DNA of 49,082 bases from positions 1-49,082 of the forward strand of contig DAOUAL010000072.1 in NCBI GenBank assembly GCA_034433515.1. The letters run 5' to 3'. The notes beneath the pieces were generated by a model, which was given only the letters and a program-made list of their open reading frames with translations, was not told where the DNA came from and made no database searches. Both the position numbers and the translations under genes were made by a program. The stretch's first letter is position 1; each line of letters opens with the position of its first letter. Of the stretch, positions 8,170 through 17,005 are shown piece by piece. Source of the stretch: DAOTXS01 sp034433515. GTDB lineage: Bacteria; Chloroflexota; Anaerolineae; UBA4142.

Positions 8170-8195
8170 TTAGTTTCCATCGCGTTCAAAAAGAG

Positions 8196-8236
8196 AATTG
8201 CCCTCACAAAGTTTTCTGTGAGGGCAATTGTTTTTT
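8196..8236. terminator. Bidirectional intrinsic terminator
   Basis: A perfect 13-bp stem (AATTGCCCTCACA 8196-8208 with 8217-8229), 8-base loop, followed by GTTTTTT on the plus strand. On the minus strand it is followed by CTCTTTTT. It can serve both the gene ending at 8076 and cstA. Confidence 0.9.
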
Positions 8237-8255
8237 ACGAGACATTATTCAATTG

Positions 8256-10220
8256 TTATTCGGCGGGGGCAGCGGCGGCGGTCGGTGCGGCACCGTACTT
8301 TTGCCATGCTTTCCAACCGTCCCACGCAATCAACGCCGCACACGCGAACAAGAGCACAGAGATGATCATCATTGCCCAGCCACCGGCTTGGACAATGGCT
8401 TGACCGGCAAACGCGGGAGCGGTCAGCACGTTGACGTACTGATTGTAGGCGTTGACGATGATGGCAGCCATCGTGGTGACGTACATAAACACCATCGGCA
8501 CCAACGCATACAACGGATTGCGTCCAGTGGACTTGAGCCAGACCGAAACGATCAAGAGACCCAGCGCCGCCATCAACTGATTCGACGCGCCGAACAGTTG
8601 CCACAAGTACACCCAGGTCCCAGTGAGCAATAGGAACAGCGCGCAAATCATCGAGATGATGGATGCCACATGCATGTTGCGCAGAACTGGGATGGCTTCG
8701 CCTAGCCATTCGGTCAACGTTACGCGCATCACGCGGAAGAGCAGGTGGGTTACGGTGATCACGATGACCATAAACACGCCAAAGCCCAGCGAGGTGCCAT
8801 ACGCCACAAATCCTTCACCGAAGAGGACGCCGAGCAAGCGACCAATCCCCGTGGCAAACGCGCCGACGCCCGCCAGCCCCGTGATCGAAACGGCGGTGAG
8901 GGAAAGGAGTGCCAAGGTGTTTTCCGTTAGCATTCCACCACCACCTACCGGCAAACCGTCAGTCTCGAACTCGAGTTGGCGCGAGGTGTTCACCGAGCCG
9001 ATCAACGAGTGCCAACCGGAAATGGCGCCACACGCAATTGTTACAAAGAGCATGGGCCAGAGCGGTTGCCACACTTTGCCAAAGGTAAAGGTAAAGCCCA
9101 GATCCGCGGATTTAATGGCGGGGAGTTGGAAGGTTGCTACTTTGGGTGCAAGGAACGGAGCCAGAATGGCCCCCACTGCGCTCAAGCCGATGGCAAGGAT
9201 GCTAATCCAAAAGCCAATGTAGTTGACCGGTTGCGCGAACCTCCAGATTGGCAAGTTTGCGCCGAGGTAACTGAAGGCGAGCAGGAAGAATGCCCAGAAG
9301 AGATAGCTGGGTAACGTCTTGATCGTATCAGTCGTGGGATCGTACGCTTTGGTGGCAGGACGTTTACCATCGGCGCCCACCGCCGGCGTGCGCGGATCAG
9401 CACGCGTCGGATCAACGACGACGAACAAGGGTTGATTGTTGGTTAAACTATCAATCGCGTTGTTCAAACCGGTGACCGCACTTTGGACTGGTCCTAGCGT
9501 CTTCCCTTGCGTACCAAACGGACCCAACGCCATGGCTGCCAAAGTGACGATGACCGTGATCGCGGTAACCAAAATCAAGTCCATCTTCCAGCGATAGAGC
9601 ATTTGACCGGCGAGCAAACCCATCACCGCGAGGGTAAACAAGCCCAAGGGCACATCGGTGCGGGCGGACATCAACGCGGTCATCACGCCCATAAACGCCC
9701 CTGCGACGAGGAGCAGGTAGAAGAAGATGAACACAAAGAGGAGAGTTCGCGTACGGGGAGCAATCAGGCGGTAGACAATCGCGCTGAGCGAGTTGCCATC
9801 ATTGCGGACAGAGAGCATAATCGCGGAATAGTCTGCCGCCCAACCCACAAACGTAACACCAATGATCAGCCACAGAATCGAGGGGAACCAACCCCAGAGC
9901 GTCGCGGCGAGGATGGGTCCCGTGATGGGTCCCGCGGCAGCAATGGATTTAAAGTGATAGCCGTAGAGGACGTTCTTGGATGTCGGCATAAAGTCCACGC
10001 CATCCATATACATCTTTGCCGGCGTGGCTTTTTTGGCATCCGATTGAATAATGTCTCGATCAATGCGGCGGGCGTAGAAATTGTAGGTGAGGTAAATCAT
10101 GACACCGCCCAGAACCACAACGAGCCAGGTATTCATCGGAATACCAGAGGCGACGACGGCGCCGCCCACGACGAGGGGAATCAAAATGAGCACAAGAACA
10201 ACGAGACGGATGTCCACCAT
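8256..10220 (-). CDS. cstA: Carbon starvation protein A (peptide/pyruvate transporter family)
   Basis: A 654-residue polytopic membrane protein with about 15-18 hydrophobic segments. The CstA signatures are clear near the N-terminus: DGVDFMPTSKNVLYGYHF, SIAAAGPITGPI and a GW(A/F)xD segment after them. CstA proteins import peptides or pyruvate under carbon limitation in enterobacteria; the substrate here is unknown. An extramembrane insert at about residues 240-290 (with ADPRTPAVGADGKRPATK) is longer than in typical CstA. TTTAGGAGGTC gives a strong ribosome site. No CRP-like site is evident. The gene has its own promoter, a small upstream ORF, and a MITE copy on each side in direct orientation. 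Confidence 0.92.
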   Translation of the reverse strand: MVDIRLVVLVLILIPLVVGGAVVASGIPMNTWLVVVLGGVMIYLTYNFYARRIDRDIIQSDAKKATPAKMYMDGVDFMPTSKNVLYGYHFKSIAAAGPITGPILAATLWGWFPSILWLIIGVTFVGWAADYSAIMLSVRNDGNSLSAIVYRLIAPRTRTLLFVFIFFYLLLVAGAFMGVMTALMSARTDVPLGLFTLAVMGLLAGQMLYRWKMDLILVTAITVIVTLAAMALGPFGTQGKTLGPVQSAVTGLNNAIDSLTNNQPLFVVVDPTRADPRTPAVGADGKRPATKAYDPTTDTIKTLPSYLFWAFFLLAFSYLGANLPIWRFAQPVNYIGFWISILAIGLSAVGAILAPFLAPKVATFQLPAIKSADLGFTFTFGKVWQPLWPMLFVTIACGAISGWHSLIGSVNTSRQLEFETDGLPVGGGGMLTENTLALLSLTAVSITGLAGVGAFATGIGRLLGVLFGEGFVAYGTSLGFGVFMVIVITVTHLLFRVMRVTLTEWLGEAIPVLRNMHVASIISMICALFLLLTGTWVYLWQLFGASNQLMAALGLLIVSVWLKSTGRNPLYALVPMVFMYVTTMAAIIVNAYNQYVNVLTAPAFAGQAIVQAGGWAMMIISVLLFACAALIAWDGWKAWQKYGAAPTAAAAPAE

Positions 10221-10241
10221 TGACCTCCTAAATGAAATGAA

Positions 10242-10322
10242 CTACCGCATCTGCACGGTAGGCGCGGTGCTTGGTCGTGCACAACTGTGCGTTGGATTTG
10301 ATCGGTTCTTACGTTTAGGCAT
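10242..10322 (-). CDS. Small upstream ORF in the cstA leader
   Basis: 26 codons starting at 10322, just after an AAGGAGG ribosome site (2-base gap), ending 22 bases before the cstA start. The peptide is basic and Ser/Thr/Pro-rich with no membrane segment. A hairpin (AAATCGTC/GACGATTT) lies before it. Translation of this ORF might couple to or regulate cstA. Coding status is uncertain; the strong ribosome site is the main evidence. Confidence 0.5.
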   Translation of the reverse strand: MPKRKNRSNPTHSCARPSTAPTVQMR

Positions 10323-10423
10323 CACCTCCTTCGGCAATACCATACAAATCGTCCTCAGACGATTTGCCACCCAAACGCTAAAACACCAAACTCGCCGTCA
10401 CGTCGCGCTATTCAGTTGAGCAA

Positions 10424-10452
10424 ATTATACTACGCTCTGGACGGAATTGCAA
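10424..10452 (-). promoter_or_regulatory. Promoter of cstA
   Basis: On the minus strand: TTGCAA (10452-10447), 17-base spacer, TATAAT (10429-10424). The predicted leader is about 195 bases and contains a hairpin and the small ORF. Confidence 0.75.
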
Positions 10453-10500
10453 GAACTTTTGAAAATTTGATTGTGCTGCTGTTCACACGGGCTGTGCGAC

Positions 10501-10607
10501 TAGTGCAACAACATGAAATAGTTGCATACCAGACTGATGGAAAGACGTTGACAGACGTGGCTAAAAATCGAGTTTTCACCACGCGCTTTCATGTTGGTGC
10601 ATTACTA
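10501..10607 (+). mobile_element. MITE family 1, copy 2
   Basis: About 107 bases with imperfect terminal inverted repeats (TAGTGCAACAACATGAAA at the left, the complement of TAGTAATGCACCAACATGAAA at the right), same orientation as copy 1. Its right end overlaps the last codons of the thioredoxin-like gene on the other strand. The rest lies in the upstream region of cstA. Confidence 0.75.
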
Positions 10608-10974
10608 GCCGTTGCTCAATCATCTGCTCGGCTTGGTGAAAATCCTCGCCCATCGTCTTGGCTTTGCCTTCAATCACGATGGCGGGGAACTTGCGCACGC
10701 CATACCGCAACGACTTGTACACACCCTCTAACGAGGCGGCATCAATAACTTTGAACACCACGCGACCCCCGTAATGCTCCGCTGCCTTGATGACCCAATC
10801 CGAGAGATGGCGATACTCCTGCATCATCTCCGGCGGCATTGAGGTTTCGAGAGTTTCGTTGTGCCACTTTTTAACGTTGGGCATTTCGGTGGCATTCCAA
10901 ACGACTTCGCAATGCTGGCAATGATAGAACTGCGTGGGTGCGTACGCAATTATCTCAACCAACAAGGGTTTCAT
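10576..10974 (-). CDS. Thioredoxin-fold-like protein with CxxC
   Basis: 132 residues, strong AAGGAGG ribosome site with 5-base spacing. The N-terminal strand is followed by a CQHC motif (about residues 19-22), and a KFPAIVIEGK strand near residue 95 looks like the cis-Pro region of thioredoxin folds. This suggests a small redox or seleno-/thiol-related protein; the substrate is unknown. The last 10 residues (after EQR) and the stop codon are encoded by MITE copy 2, so the native C-terminus has been replaced. It is monocistronic. Confidence 0.7.
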   Translation of the reverse strand: MKPLLVEIIAYAPTQFYHCQHCEVVWNATEMPNVKKWHNETLETSMPPEMMQEYRHLSDWVIKAAEHYGGRVVFKVIDAASLEGVYKSLRYGVRKFPAIVIEGKAKTMGEDFHQAEQMIEQRLVMHQHESAW

Positions 10975-11048
10975 TTTTGCCTCCTTCGCTTGGGCAGGAT
11001 TTTATTCAGAGCCGTTTTTCTAGTCAATCCCCCTACTTGGAATACGGA

Positions 11049-11957
11049 TTACCGTGTTCTGCCAGATGTATCGTACTGGTGCAGTCGCCGCACCGTTTCG
11101 ATGTTCATCCCTGCTACCAAGCCCCCGCACGAACCGATGATCACTCTGCCGCCCGGCTCAATAATCGCGTTGATTGCCATTTCGATTTCGGCGTCGGTGC
11201 GCGCTTGGCTCAAAAAATCGAAACTGAGATTGCCCCACAGCACCAGTTGATCGCCTACGATTGCACGCGCACCACGCATCGTCATTCCGGCGTCTGGCTC
11301 CAAACCTTGCAAACCATCCAACTCGCACGTGGCAAGGTCGGTGAGAATTGAATTCAAGTTGCCGTCGGAATGAAACAAGACGACGAGACCTAAGGAATGC
11401 AACGCACGCACGAGTTGCGTCAATGCTGGGAAATAGGTTTCGCGCAGTTGCTTGGGCGAAAAGAACGTGGCGCGATTGTATGCCAGGTCTTCGCCCAGCA
11501 CGACGCCATCCGCGCCGGCATCCCGTACGGCTTGCCCAATCACCCGGGCTTCCTCTGCGCCACGCTCAAAGTAATCTTGCGCGATGCTGGGAAAACTATG
11601 CGCGTAACGCATCATCGCCTCAAAGCCCGCCGCTTTGACTGCCGCGCTGAACGGTCCATCCATCACCGCCAGAACAAACCGATCTGATTCGGCGTGCCAC
11701 CGCGCCAGCGATTCAATGGCTTGATCTTCATCGGGTTGGGTCAATGTGCCCCACCCTTCACTCAATGACACCGCCGCAATATCGAGATCAAGTTGTTCGA
11801 TCACAGCAACCCGGTGAGCGTGGGTAACGGGCTGCTCGTTCGCCAAAGATAGAAACGCGCGGATGAATTCATCGGCGAGGAAGAATTCGCCGCGCGCAAT
11901 GCGATCAACTGGTTCGCCGCGCAAGGTGTGAATCACACGGTCGCGATGAGACATCAT
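11049..11957 (-). CDS. Uroporphyrinogen decarboxylase-fold (URO-D/MtaA-like) protein
   Basis: About 302 residues. The start at 11957 overlaps the stop of the upstream phosphatase gene (ATGA), indicating translational coupling; a second ATG follows at once at 11954. The URO-D family pattern is visible in the C-terminal half: VVLFHSDGNLNSIL, a strand and GLEPDAGM, LWGNLSFDFL, and GRVIIGSCGGLVAGMNIE. This superfamily includes heme-pathway decarboxylases and corrinoid-dependent methyltransferases. The protein is short and no heme or corrinoid genes are nearby, so a methyltransferase-like role is more likely than HemE, but the substrate cannot be read. Confidence 0.75.
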   Translation of the reverse strand: MMSHRDRVIHTLRGEPVDRIARGEFFLADEFIRAFLSLANEQPVTHAHRVAVIEQLDLDIAAVSLSEGWGTLTQPDEDQAIESLARWHAESDRFVLAVMDGPFSAAVKAAGFEAMMRYAHSFPSIAQDYFERGAEEARVIGQAVRDAGADGVVLGEDLAYNRATFFSPKQLRETYFPALTQLVRALHSLGLVVLFHSDGNLNSILTDLATCELDGLQGLEPDAGMTMRGARAIVGDQLVLWGNLSFDFLSQARTDAEIEMAINAIIEPGGRVIIGSCGGLVAGMNIETVRRLHQYDTSGRTR

Positions 11958-12748
11958 TTGAAATATTGCAACAGTTTGGAATGCAGATAACCATTGCTGG
12001 CAACGTACGCTTGGGAATGAATGTCCCAGCGCGCACCGGTCGGTGTGGTTACCACGCCGCCGGCTTCTTCCACGATGAGTGCGGCGGCGGCAACATCCCA
12101 GGGTGAAAGCGAAAGGTGAAGGTATCCATCCAACCGCCCCGCTGCTAACGCACACAACGAAAGTGCCGCACTCCCATACGCACGCCCGGTCATTGCTTGA
12201 TAAATCATCTTGCCAAAAATCTTGGACGCGCGCGTTCGCAAGCGCGGTGCGCGCGCCCATTCGGTTCCAATCACCGCATCTTCAAACGTGCGTTTGGTAC
12301 TGACCGCAATATGCTGACGATTCAACGTGGCGCCGTATCCGCGTTCCGCCGCAAACATTTCTTTGCGAATCGGATCGTACACGACACCTAGTTGCACCAC
12401 GCCACCGCGATAAAGCGCAATCGAAACTCCAAAGGGATACAGTTGACGTGAATAGTTGGTCGTGCCATCCAAGGGATCCACCACCCACACATTGAGCGTG
12501 TCCGATTGTTTGGCTTGCTTCCACAGTTGCTCGCGTTCCCCCTTGGGGCTTTCTTCGGACATGATGCGATCCGCCGGAAAAGATGCCAAGAGAATTCGGC
12601 GAATGGTTTTGTCGGCGGCAAAGTCTGCGTCGGTTACAATATCGCGTTTGCCTTTGGAGGTGATTTCGCGTCCGTCGCACAATTTGTTGAGAAGGACCTG
12701 ACCTGCGGCACGCGCCGCGCGCATGGCGATTTGCAAACGGTGTGACAT
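11954..12748 (-). CDS. Inositol monophosphatase family protein
   Basis: 264 residues, full length for the family. Metal-binding motifs are present: EES (about residue 66), DPLDGTTN (about residues 95-102) and SPWDVAAAALIVEEAGG near the C-terminus (about residues 212-228). These Mg-dependent enzymes act on inositol phosphates, or on related phosphates such as fructose bisphosphate or PAP. GGAG lies 5 bases before the ATG. It overlaps the downstream URO-D-like gene by 4 bases. Confidence 0.88.
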   Translation of the reverse strand: MSHRLQIAMRAARAAGQVLLNKLCDGREITSKGKRDIVTDADFAADKTIRRILLASFPADRIMSEESPKGEREQLWKQAKQSDTLNVWVVDPLDGTTNYSRQLYPFGVSIALYRGGVVQLGVVYDPIRKEMFAAERGYGATLNRQHIAVSTKRTFEDAVIGTEWARAPRLRTRASKIFGKMIYQAMTGRAYGSAALSLCALAAGRLDGYLHLSLSPWDVAAAALIVEEAGGVVTTPTGARWDIHSQAYVASNGYLHSKLLQYFK

Positions 12749-12759
12749 CCTACTCCTCT

Positions 12760-12875
12760 GAAAATAGGTTTGTGGTCGCGCGATTCATCGCGCCGGCGAT
12801 CAATCGCCATACTACGAACTCACTCGCTTATTTTCATCTCTTTGGTGCAAAGGCGAATGAGCAACTCCCTTGAAA
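12760..12875 (-). repeat. Dispersed repeat R3, copy 1
   Basis: Read on the minus strand it matches 25797-25915 over about 115 bases. Shared blocks include GAGATGAAAAATAAGCGAGTGAG, with small differences, and CGCGATGAATCGCGCGACYACAAACC. It is intergenic and non-coding, with internal CGCG-rich hairpins. Confidence 0.7.
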
Positions 12876-12876
12876 A

Positions 12877-12905
12877 TGTAGGACAAATTTCAAATTTGTC
12901 CTACA
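12877..12905. repeat. Palindromic repeat (TGTAGGACAAATTT type)
   Basis: A near-perfect palindrome with arms TGTAGGACAAATTT and AAATTTGTCCTACA. A second copy with a 2-base centre lies at 17756-17783. It is likely a REP-like dispersed element. Confidence 0.75.
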
Positions 12906-12966
12906 CAGAGTCCATTTTCATCCGACCGCTGATGCGTCAACGGCGGAGGGAAACTCCCTTCGAACG

Positions 12967-14262
12967 TTACGGAATTTGTCCCAGAATACGATTGACCCGA
13001 ATGGTGGTGTTCTTCAACGCGGTTGCCGGATCCGTCCCTTGGACTACGCTCGTCCACATCTCGACGAGAGCGGTGTCAATCATCCCAGCCCCTTTGACCG
13101 TGGGGAGTGGACGGAGCGAGGGTAATCCTTTTAGATCGTTGCGCAAGCGTTGCAACGATGGCGGTAAATTGTTCGCCAGCATTGTTTGCGCTGAAAGACG
13201 CAACGGTACGGACAAGGTTTCCTGCGACCAACGTGCGCTTTGTGCCGGCAAGGTGAGCCAACGAACCAATAACCACGATGCTTCTTCACGCGGGTGCGTG
13301 GTTCTCAAGATTGCCAAATGCGTGCCCAACATTGTGGTTACTGGGTGGACGGCATCATGCTGTGGCAGGTTGGCAATCCCCCATTGAAAATTCGCTCCAC
13401 GTGCGATTTGATCGGTCAACGGTAACAGATCAGCCGTTGTGCCAAACAGCAACACGGCTCTGCCTTGTGCAAAATCGTTCCGCGCACGTTCTTTGCTATC
13501 AACAAGATAGGCGGCACCACTGTTGGTCAGCGCGGTAATCATTTCTAACGTTTTCATCCCGGCGTCGGTGTTGAATTGGGCTTGGGTTTGTGTCTCGTTC
13601 AACACACCGCCTCCGCGACTGTACAAAAAGCCGGCAAAGATCGGTGCGCTGGGAAACATCACCCAGCCGTGCGCGGTGTTGCGGGTGGTTACGCGGGCAA
13701 TGTGCGCAAATTCATCCCAGGTTCGTGGCACCTCCACTTGGGCGGCATTCAACGCGTCGGCGTTATAGTACAACACAACGGCTTGAGGGCTAAAAGGCAT
13801 AGCGACAAGTTGGTTGGAAATGCGCCCCGCGTCGAGTGTGCCGGGAAAGAAATCGTGGCGTTCATCCTCCGCTAATCCGTTGCGCGGATCGTTCAACCAT
13901 GGCTCGAGATTGATGAGGGCATTTCCGCGTGCCAATTCTGCCAGCGTGCGCAAATCGGCAAGGACGAGATCGGGCGGGGTGTTCATCGCGATGCGCGCTA
14001 GCCCTTCCCGCAACAATTCGCTTTCACTCGATTTTTGTTCGACGCGGATGGTGAGGGTGGGATAAGTGGCTTGAACATCGTTGACAAGTGCAAGGAGAGT
14101 GGTCGCGGCGATGCCGGTTTGCGCGTGCCACAAGGTTAGGGTAATGGATTGCTGGGTTGCTGCCAAGAGCCGTGTGCTTGAAGCAGAGGGCGACCCGGCG
14201 CACGCAGATAAAAAAACAAGCAAGGGAGCAACGAGGAAAAACATTGCGCGATGAAGTGTCAT
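12967..14262 (-). CDS. ABC transporter solute-binding lipoprotein (family 1, sugar type)
   Basis: 431 residues. Signal peptide ending in LSAC (Cys about residue 21), a lipobox. The fold pattern is that of family 1 extracellular binding proteins: ITLTLWHAQTG at the mature N-terminus, then NTPPDLVLADL, and PFSPQAVVLYYNADAL with TWDEFAHIA, typical of sugar-binding proteins. No permease or ATPase gene is adjacent, so it is an orphan here. A TATAAT -10 lies 8 bases upstream of the ATG, implying an almost leaderless transcript. Confidence 0.88.
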   Translation of the reverse strand: MTLHRAMFFLVAPLLVFLSACAGSPSASSTRLLAATQQSITLTLWHAQTGIAATTLLALVNDVQATYPTLTIRVEQKSSESELLREGLARIAMNTPPDLVLADLRTLAELARGNALINLEPWLNDPRNGLAEDERHDFFPGTLDAGRISNQLVAMPFSPQAVVLYYNADALNAAQVEVPRTWDEFAHIARVTTRNTAHGWVMFPSAPIFAGFLYSRGGGVLNETQTQAQFNTDAGMKTLEMITALTNSGAAYLVDSKERARNDFAQGRAVLLFGTTADLLPLTDQIARGANFQWGIANLPQHDAVHPVTTMLGTHLAILRTTHPREEASWLLVRWLTLPAQSARWSQETLSVPLRLSAQTMLANNLPPSLQRLRNDLKGLPSLRPLPTVKGAGMIDTALVEMWTSVVQGTDPATALKNTTIRVNRILGQIP

Positions 14263-14270
14263 CGCATTGA

Positions 14271-14276
14271 ATTATA
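14271..14276 (-). promoter_or_regulatory. -10 box of the solute-binding protein gene
   Basis: TATAAT on the minus strand, 8 bases upstream of the ATG at 14262. It lies between the end of the glycosyltransferase gene and the binding-protein gene; no strong -35 is seen. Confidence 0.55.
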
Positions 14277-14282
14277 CCACGA

Positions 14283-15416
14283 TTAGCACGCGGTCAGAAA
14301 CTCGTTGACCAGTCTAGCGATCTCGATGGCGGCGTGGGGGTGCGCTAACGCGCGGGCGCGGGCGGCAAAGTGGGCAAGAGTGGGATTGCCCGGGGTTAAC
14401 CACTCGTTCAATGTACGCGCAATGTCGGCGGGGTTTTGTCGGAGGATGCCTAGTTCATTTTGTTCGACAAAGGTTACGTTCCCGGTCTCTTGCCCCGGTA
14501 AATAGCCACTGAGCAAGATGGGTAAACCGCACACCATTGCCTCGCTGATGGTGCCAGGACCGGCTTTGGTGATAATCACATCGGCGGCGCGCATCCAATC
14601 CGGCATATTGGTTACAAAACCTTGGATGTGCACCGGCATTTGCCAGCGAGTCGTCTCTAGTTTGCGACGCAAAACTTGATTGCGTCCGGCGATGACAACT
14701 AGTTGCGCCGGCACGTGGGCTTGATCAATCGCGCGGGCAATGTCGTACAGTTTGCCCATCCCCTCGCCGCCGCCAACGAGCAAAATCGTTTTGAGGTTGG
14801 GTGCCAGATTCAATTTTTCTCGCGCTTGGGTTTGGGTGAGAACATCGTCCAGAAATTTGAGACTGACGGGCTGACCGACCACGCGCAATTTATTGGGGGG
14901 CATCCCAGCGCGCAAACCCATTTGATAGGCGCCTTGTGTGGGTACGGTACACAAATCGGCACCAGGATCAAACCAAAAAGTGTGCGCATCAAACAAGTCC
15001 GTAACCACCGTGATGAAAGGGACGTTAGAACCGATGGCGCGCAACGTGCGGCGTGCAAATTCGTTCAAGATGGGATGGGTGGTTACGACCAGATCGGGTG
15101 AAAAGTGATGCAAGAATTGGCGCAAGCCGTGCCCCATCACAAGATCGAAAAAGGGTTGAGCGAGCATGGTTACAAAACGATTGTTGGAAGCGAGAAAGAG
15201 GAAATGCCACAAAGGTTCGGCGTACGTAGTGAACGGCAAGTACCAATCGGGGACATGATTGAATGGAAAGCGCGCGGCTTGCTTGAAACCGTCGAACAAG
15301 GTTACGTTGTAACGATGAGAATATTCGCGTGCTAGTGCTTCAACAATCGCTTCGGCGGCGGCGCGATGTCCTCCGCCCGTATCGGACATTAAAATGGCAA
15401 TGCGTTGAGAGGTCAT
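14283..15416 (-). CDS. MGDG synthase-like glycosyltransferase (GT28)
   Basis: 377 residues. The N-terminus ILMSDTGGGHRAAAEAI is the acceptor-side motif of the MGDG synthase/diglucosyldiacylglycerol synthase family. The C-terminal half has the GT-B nucleotide-sugar motif: GGGEGMGKLYDIARAI, GFVTNMPDWMRAADVIITKAGPGTISEAM and the PGQETGN segment. These enzymes usually transfer galactose or glucose to diacylglycerol on the cytoplasmic face of the membrane, so a glycolipid role is likely. It overlaps the MFS gene by 4 bases (ATGA). Confidence 0.88.
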   Translation of the reverse strand: MTSQRIAILMSDTGGGHRAAAEAIVEALAREYSHRYNVTLFDGFKQAARFPFNHVPDWYLPFTTYAEPLWHFLFLASNNRFVTMLAQPFFDLVMGHGLRQFLHHFSPDLVVTTHPILNEFARRTLRAIGSNVPFITVVTDLFDAHTFWFDPGADLCTVPTQGAYQMGLRAGMPPNKLRVVGQPVSLKFLDDVLTQTQAREKLNLAPNLKTILLVGGGEGMGKLYDIARAIDQAHVPAQLVVIAGRNQVLRRKLETTRWQMPVHIQGFVTNMPDWMRAADVIITKAGPGTISEAMVCGLPILLSGYLPGQETGNVTFVEQNELGILRQNPADIARTLNEWLTPGNPTLAHFAARARALAHPHAAIEIARLVNEFLTAC

Positions 15417-16783
15417 GGGGTCGAATCAGGATTTGAGAGATGCTGAGCATGCCGCATCCGTGCCATTCGGATCGTCACAATTGCCCAGCCCAGATTCAAC
15501 GCAGCAAGCAAGACGACCAGAATGGCGACCGCAAAGGTAATGCGTGGGATGCCATAGAGATCGGCAAGGTTGCCAATGAATAACATCGGTGGAATGGCGA
15601 TGGCGTTCGAGAGCGTGAATTGCACGGCGAGGACGCGCCCGCGTACGGCGTCGTTGGAGCGTTCTTGCACGACGACTTGGGCGGGGATCATCATCGTGGT
15701 CATCATCGAACCGACGACGAGTGCAAAGAACATGACGAGCGCTGTGGCGGTGATGATCAATTCTGGATAGCCCTCGAACAAGGGTTTGCCAGCAATGGTG
15801 CTCCCACTGCCTGCCCATGCCAATCCCATCAAGCCAACCGCCGTGCCTGCCATCCCGATACTTGCCAGAATTTCGCGCGGGACGCGGTGTCCATACCGAC
15901 CGACCAAAATACTTGCGCCAAGCATTCCAACGCCAGCGGGCCAAAAGACGTACGTGGCATCTTCGGGCTGCAAACCCAGCACGCGCTTGGCATATCCCGG
16001 CGCAAATTGCGCCATCACCATTGTCAAAGTAGAAGCCAGCGCAAGTTGCAACAACGCCACAAAAATCGCGCGATGCGTAATCGCAAAATGCCAACCCTCG
16101 TGAATCTCGTTCCAAGCACGCCGTACGGCTGAAACGCCGTCAAGCCCGTTGGCGCGCGCAGGGTGATCACGTGGAATCAAGCCCACGCAAATCGTGGCGA
16201 CTATATACATCGCCGAAGCAATCCACAATGAACCCACAATGCCGATCGTTTTGACCCCGAGCGGTGCCAGGATAATCATCCCCAAAATCTGGGAGGCGGT
16301 AAACGTGAGTGTAAAGAGTGAGTTGGCAGGTAGCAAGTTTTCTGAACGAACGAGAAGCGGAATCGTTGCCCCTTCAGCCGGGGCGAAGAATTGACCAATC
16401 GCCGAGGCGATGAACACGAGGATGTAGATGCCGATCAGAAAATAACCTTCGCTGGCTTTATTGCCCGGCAGGGTCGCCGCAAGAATGGCTAAGGCGATGC
16501 CAGTCATGACGCGTAAGGCATTTGACCAAACCAGAATGCTCTTTTTAGAAACGCGATCTACAATCATCCCGGCAAGCGCGCTGAGCAAGACTGCCGGTAA
16601 ACTAAAGGCAACGATGACGGCGCCCAGGTGCGCACTCGAGCCGGTCACTTGTTCAATGAGGACCAGTTGAAGAAAGAACGAACCATTGAGCGCGGTGTTG
16701 GAAAAGACTTGGGCAATCCAAAGCGCCAGAAAGTTTCGATTTTTTAGGACGACTGTGTAGCCGGTGGGGTTGATAGATTCCAT
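15413..16783 (-). CDS. MFS transporter
   Basis: 456 residues with 12 predicted membrane segments. The N-terminal half starts with FLALWIAQVFSNTAL and has MIVDRVSKK after TM2, matching the MFS loop 2-3 motif (GxLaDrxGrk). It resembles MFS_3/Bcr-type exporters common in Chloroflexota. Substrate unknown. It lies 9 bases after the DUF951 gene and overlaps the glycosyltransferase start, so these three form an operon. Confidence 0.85.
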   Translation of the reverse strand: MESINPTGYTVVLKNRNFLALWIAQVFSNTALNGSFFLQLVLIEQVTGSSAHLGAVIVAFSLPAVLLSALAGMIVDRVSKKSILVWSNALRVMTGIALAILAATLPGNKASEGYFLIGIYILVFIASAIGQFFAPAEGATIPLLVRSENLLPANSLFTLTFTASQILGMIILAPLGVKTIGIVGSLWIASAMYIVATICVGLIPRDHPARANGLDGVSAVRRAWNEIHEGWHFAITHRAIFVALLQLALASTLTMVMAQFAPGYAKRVLGLQPEDATYVFWPAGVGMLGASILVGRYGHRVPREILASIGMAGTAVGLMGLAWAGSGSTIAGKPLFEGYPELIITATALVMFFALVVGSMMTTMMIPAQVVVQERSNDAVRGRVLAVQFTLSNAIAIPPMLFIGNLADLYGIPRITFAVAILVVLLAALNLGWAIVTIRMARMRHAQHLSNPDSTP

Positions 16784-16792
16784 GATAAAACG

Positions 16793-16996
16793 TCAGCGTT
16801 CGGCAGATGGTGAGCGACTCAGGAAGGTTTTGAGGCGTTTCTCGAACTCGCGACGAGGCAAGAGGACGCGGCGCTGGCACGTTTGGCAAACAATGCCAAT
16901 ATCCGCGCCAATGCGAACCACCTCCCATTCGTACCCGCCACAGGGATGGGGTTTGCGTAATCGCACTAGATCGCCAATCCGAATGTCTAAAGGCAT
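16793..16996 (-). CDS. DUF951 family small protein
   Basis: 67 residues. Typical DUF951 layout: MPLDIRIGDLVRLRKPHPCG, EWEVVRIGADIGIVCQTC, then RRVLLPRREFEKRLK. The conserved Cys (HPCG and CQTC) suggest a small zinc-ribbon or SH3-like RNA/DNA-binding fold. The family is often found near translation or recombination genes in Firmicutes and Chloroflexota; its function is unknown. The promoter places transcription start at about the ATG. Confidence 0.9.
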   Translation of the reverse strand: MPLDIRIGDLVRLRKPHPCGGYEWEVVRIGADIGIVCQTCQRRVLLPRREFEKRLKTFLSRSPSAER

Positions 16997-17005
16997 GGTG
17001 CCTAG

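Noticed and set aside
9507..10223. A long His/Arg-rich plus-strand frame opposite cstA.
   Set aside because: Antisense of membrane-protein codons; no independent signal.
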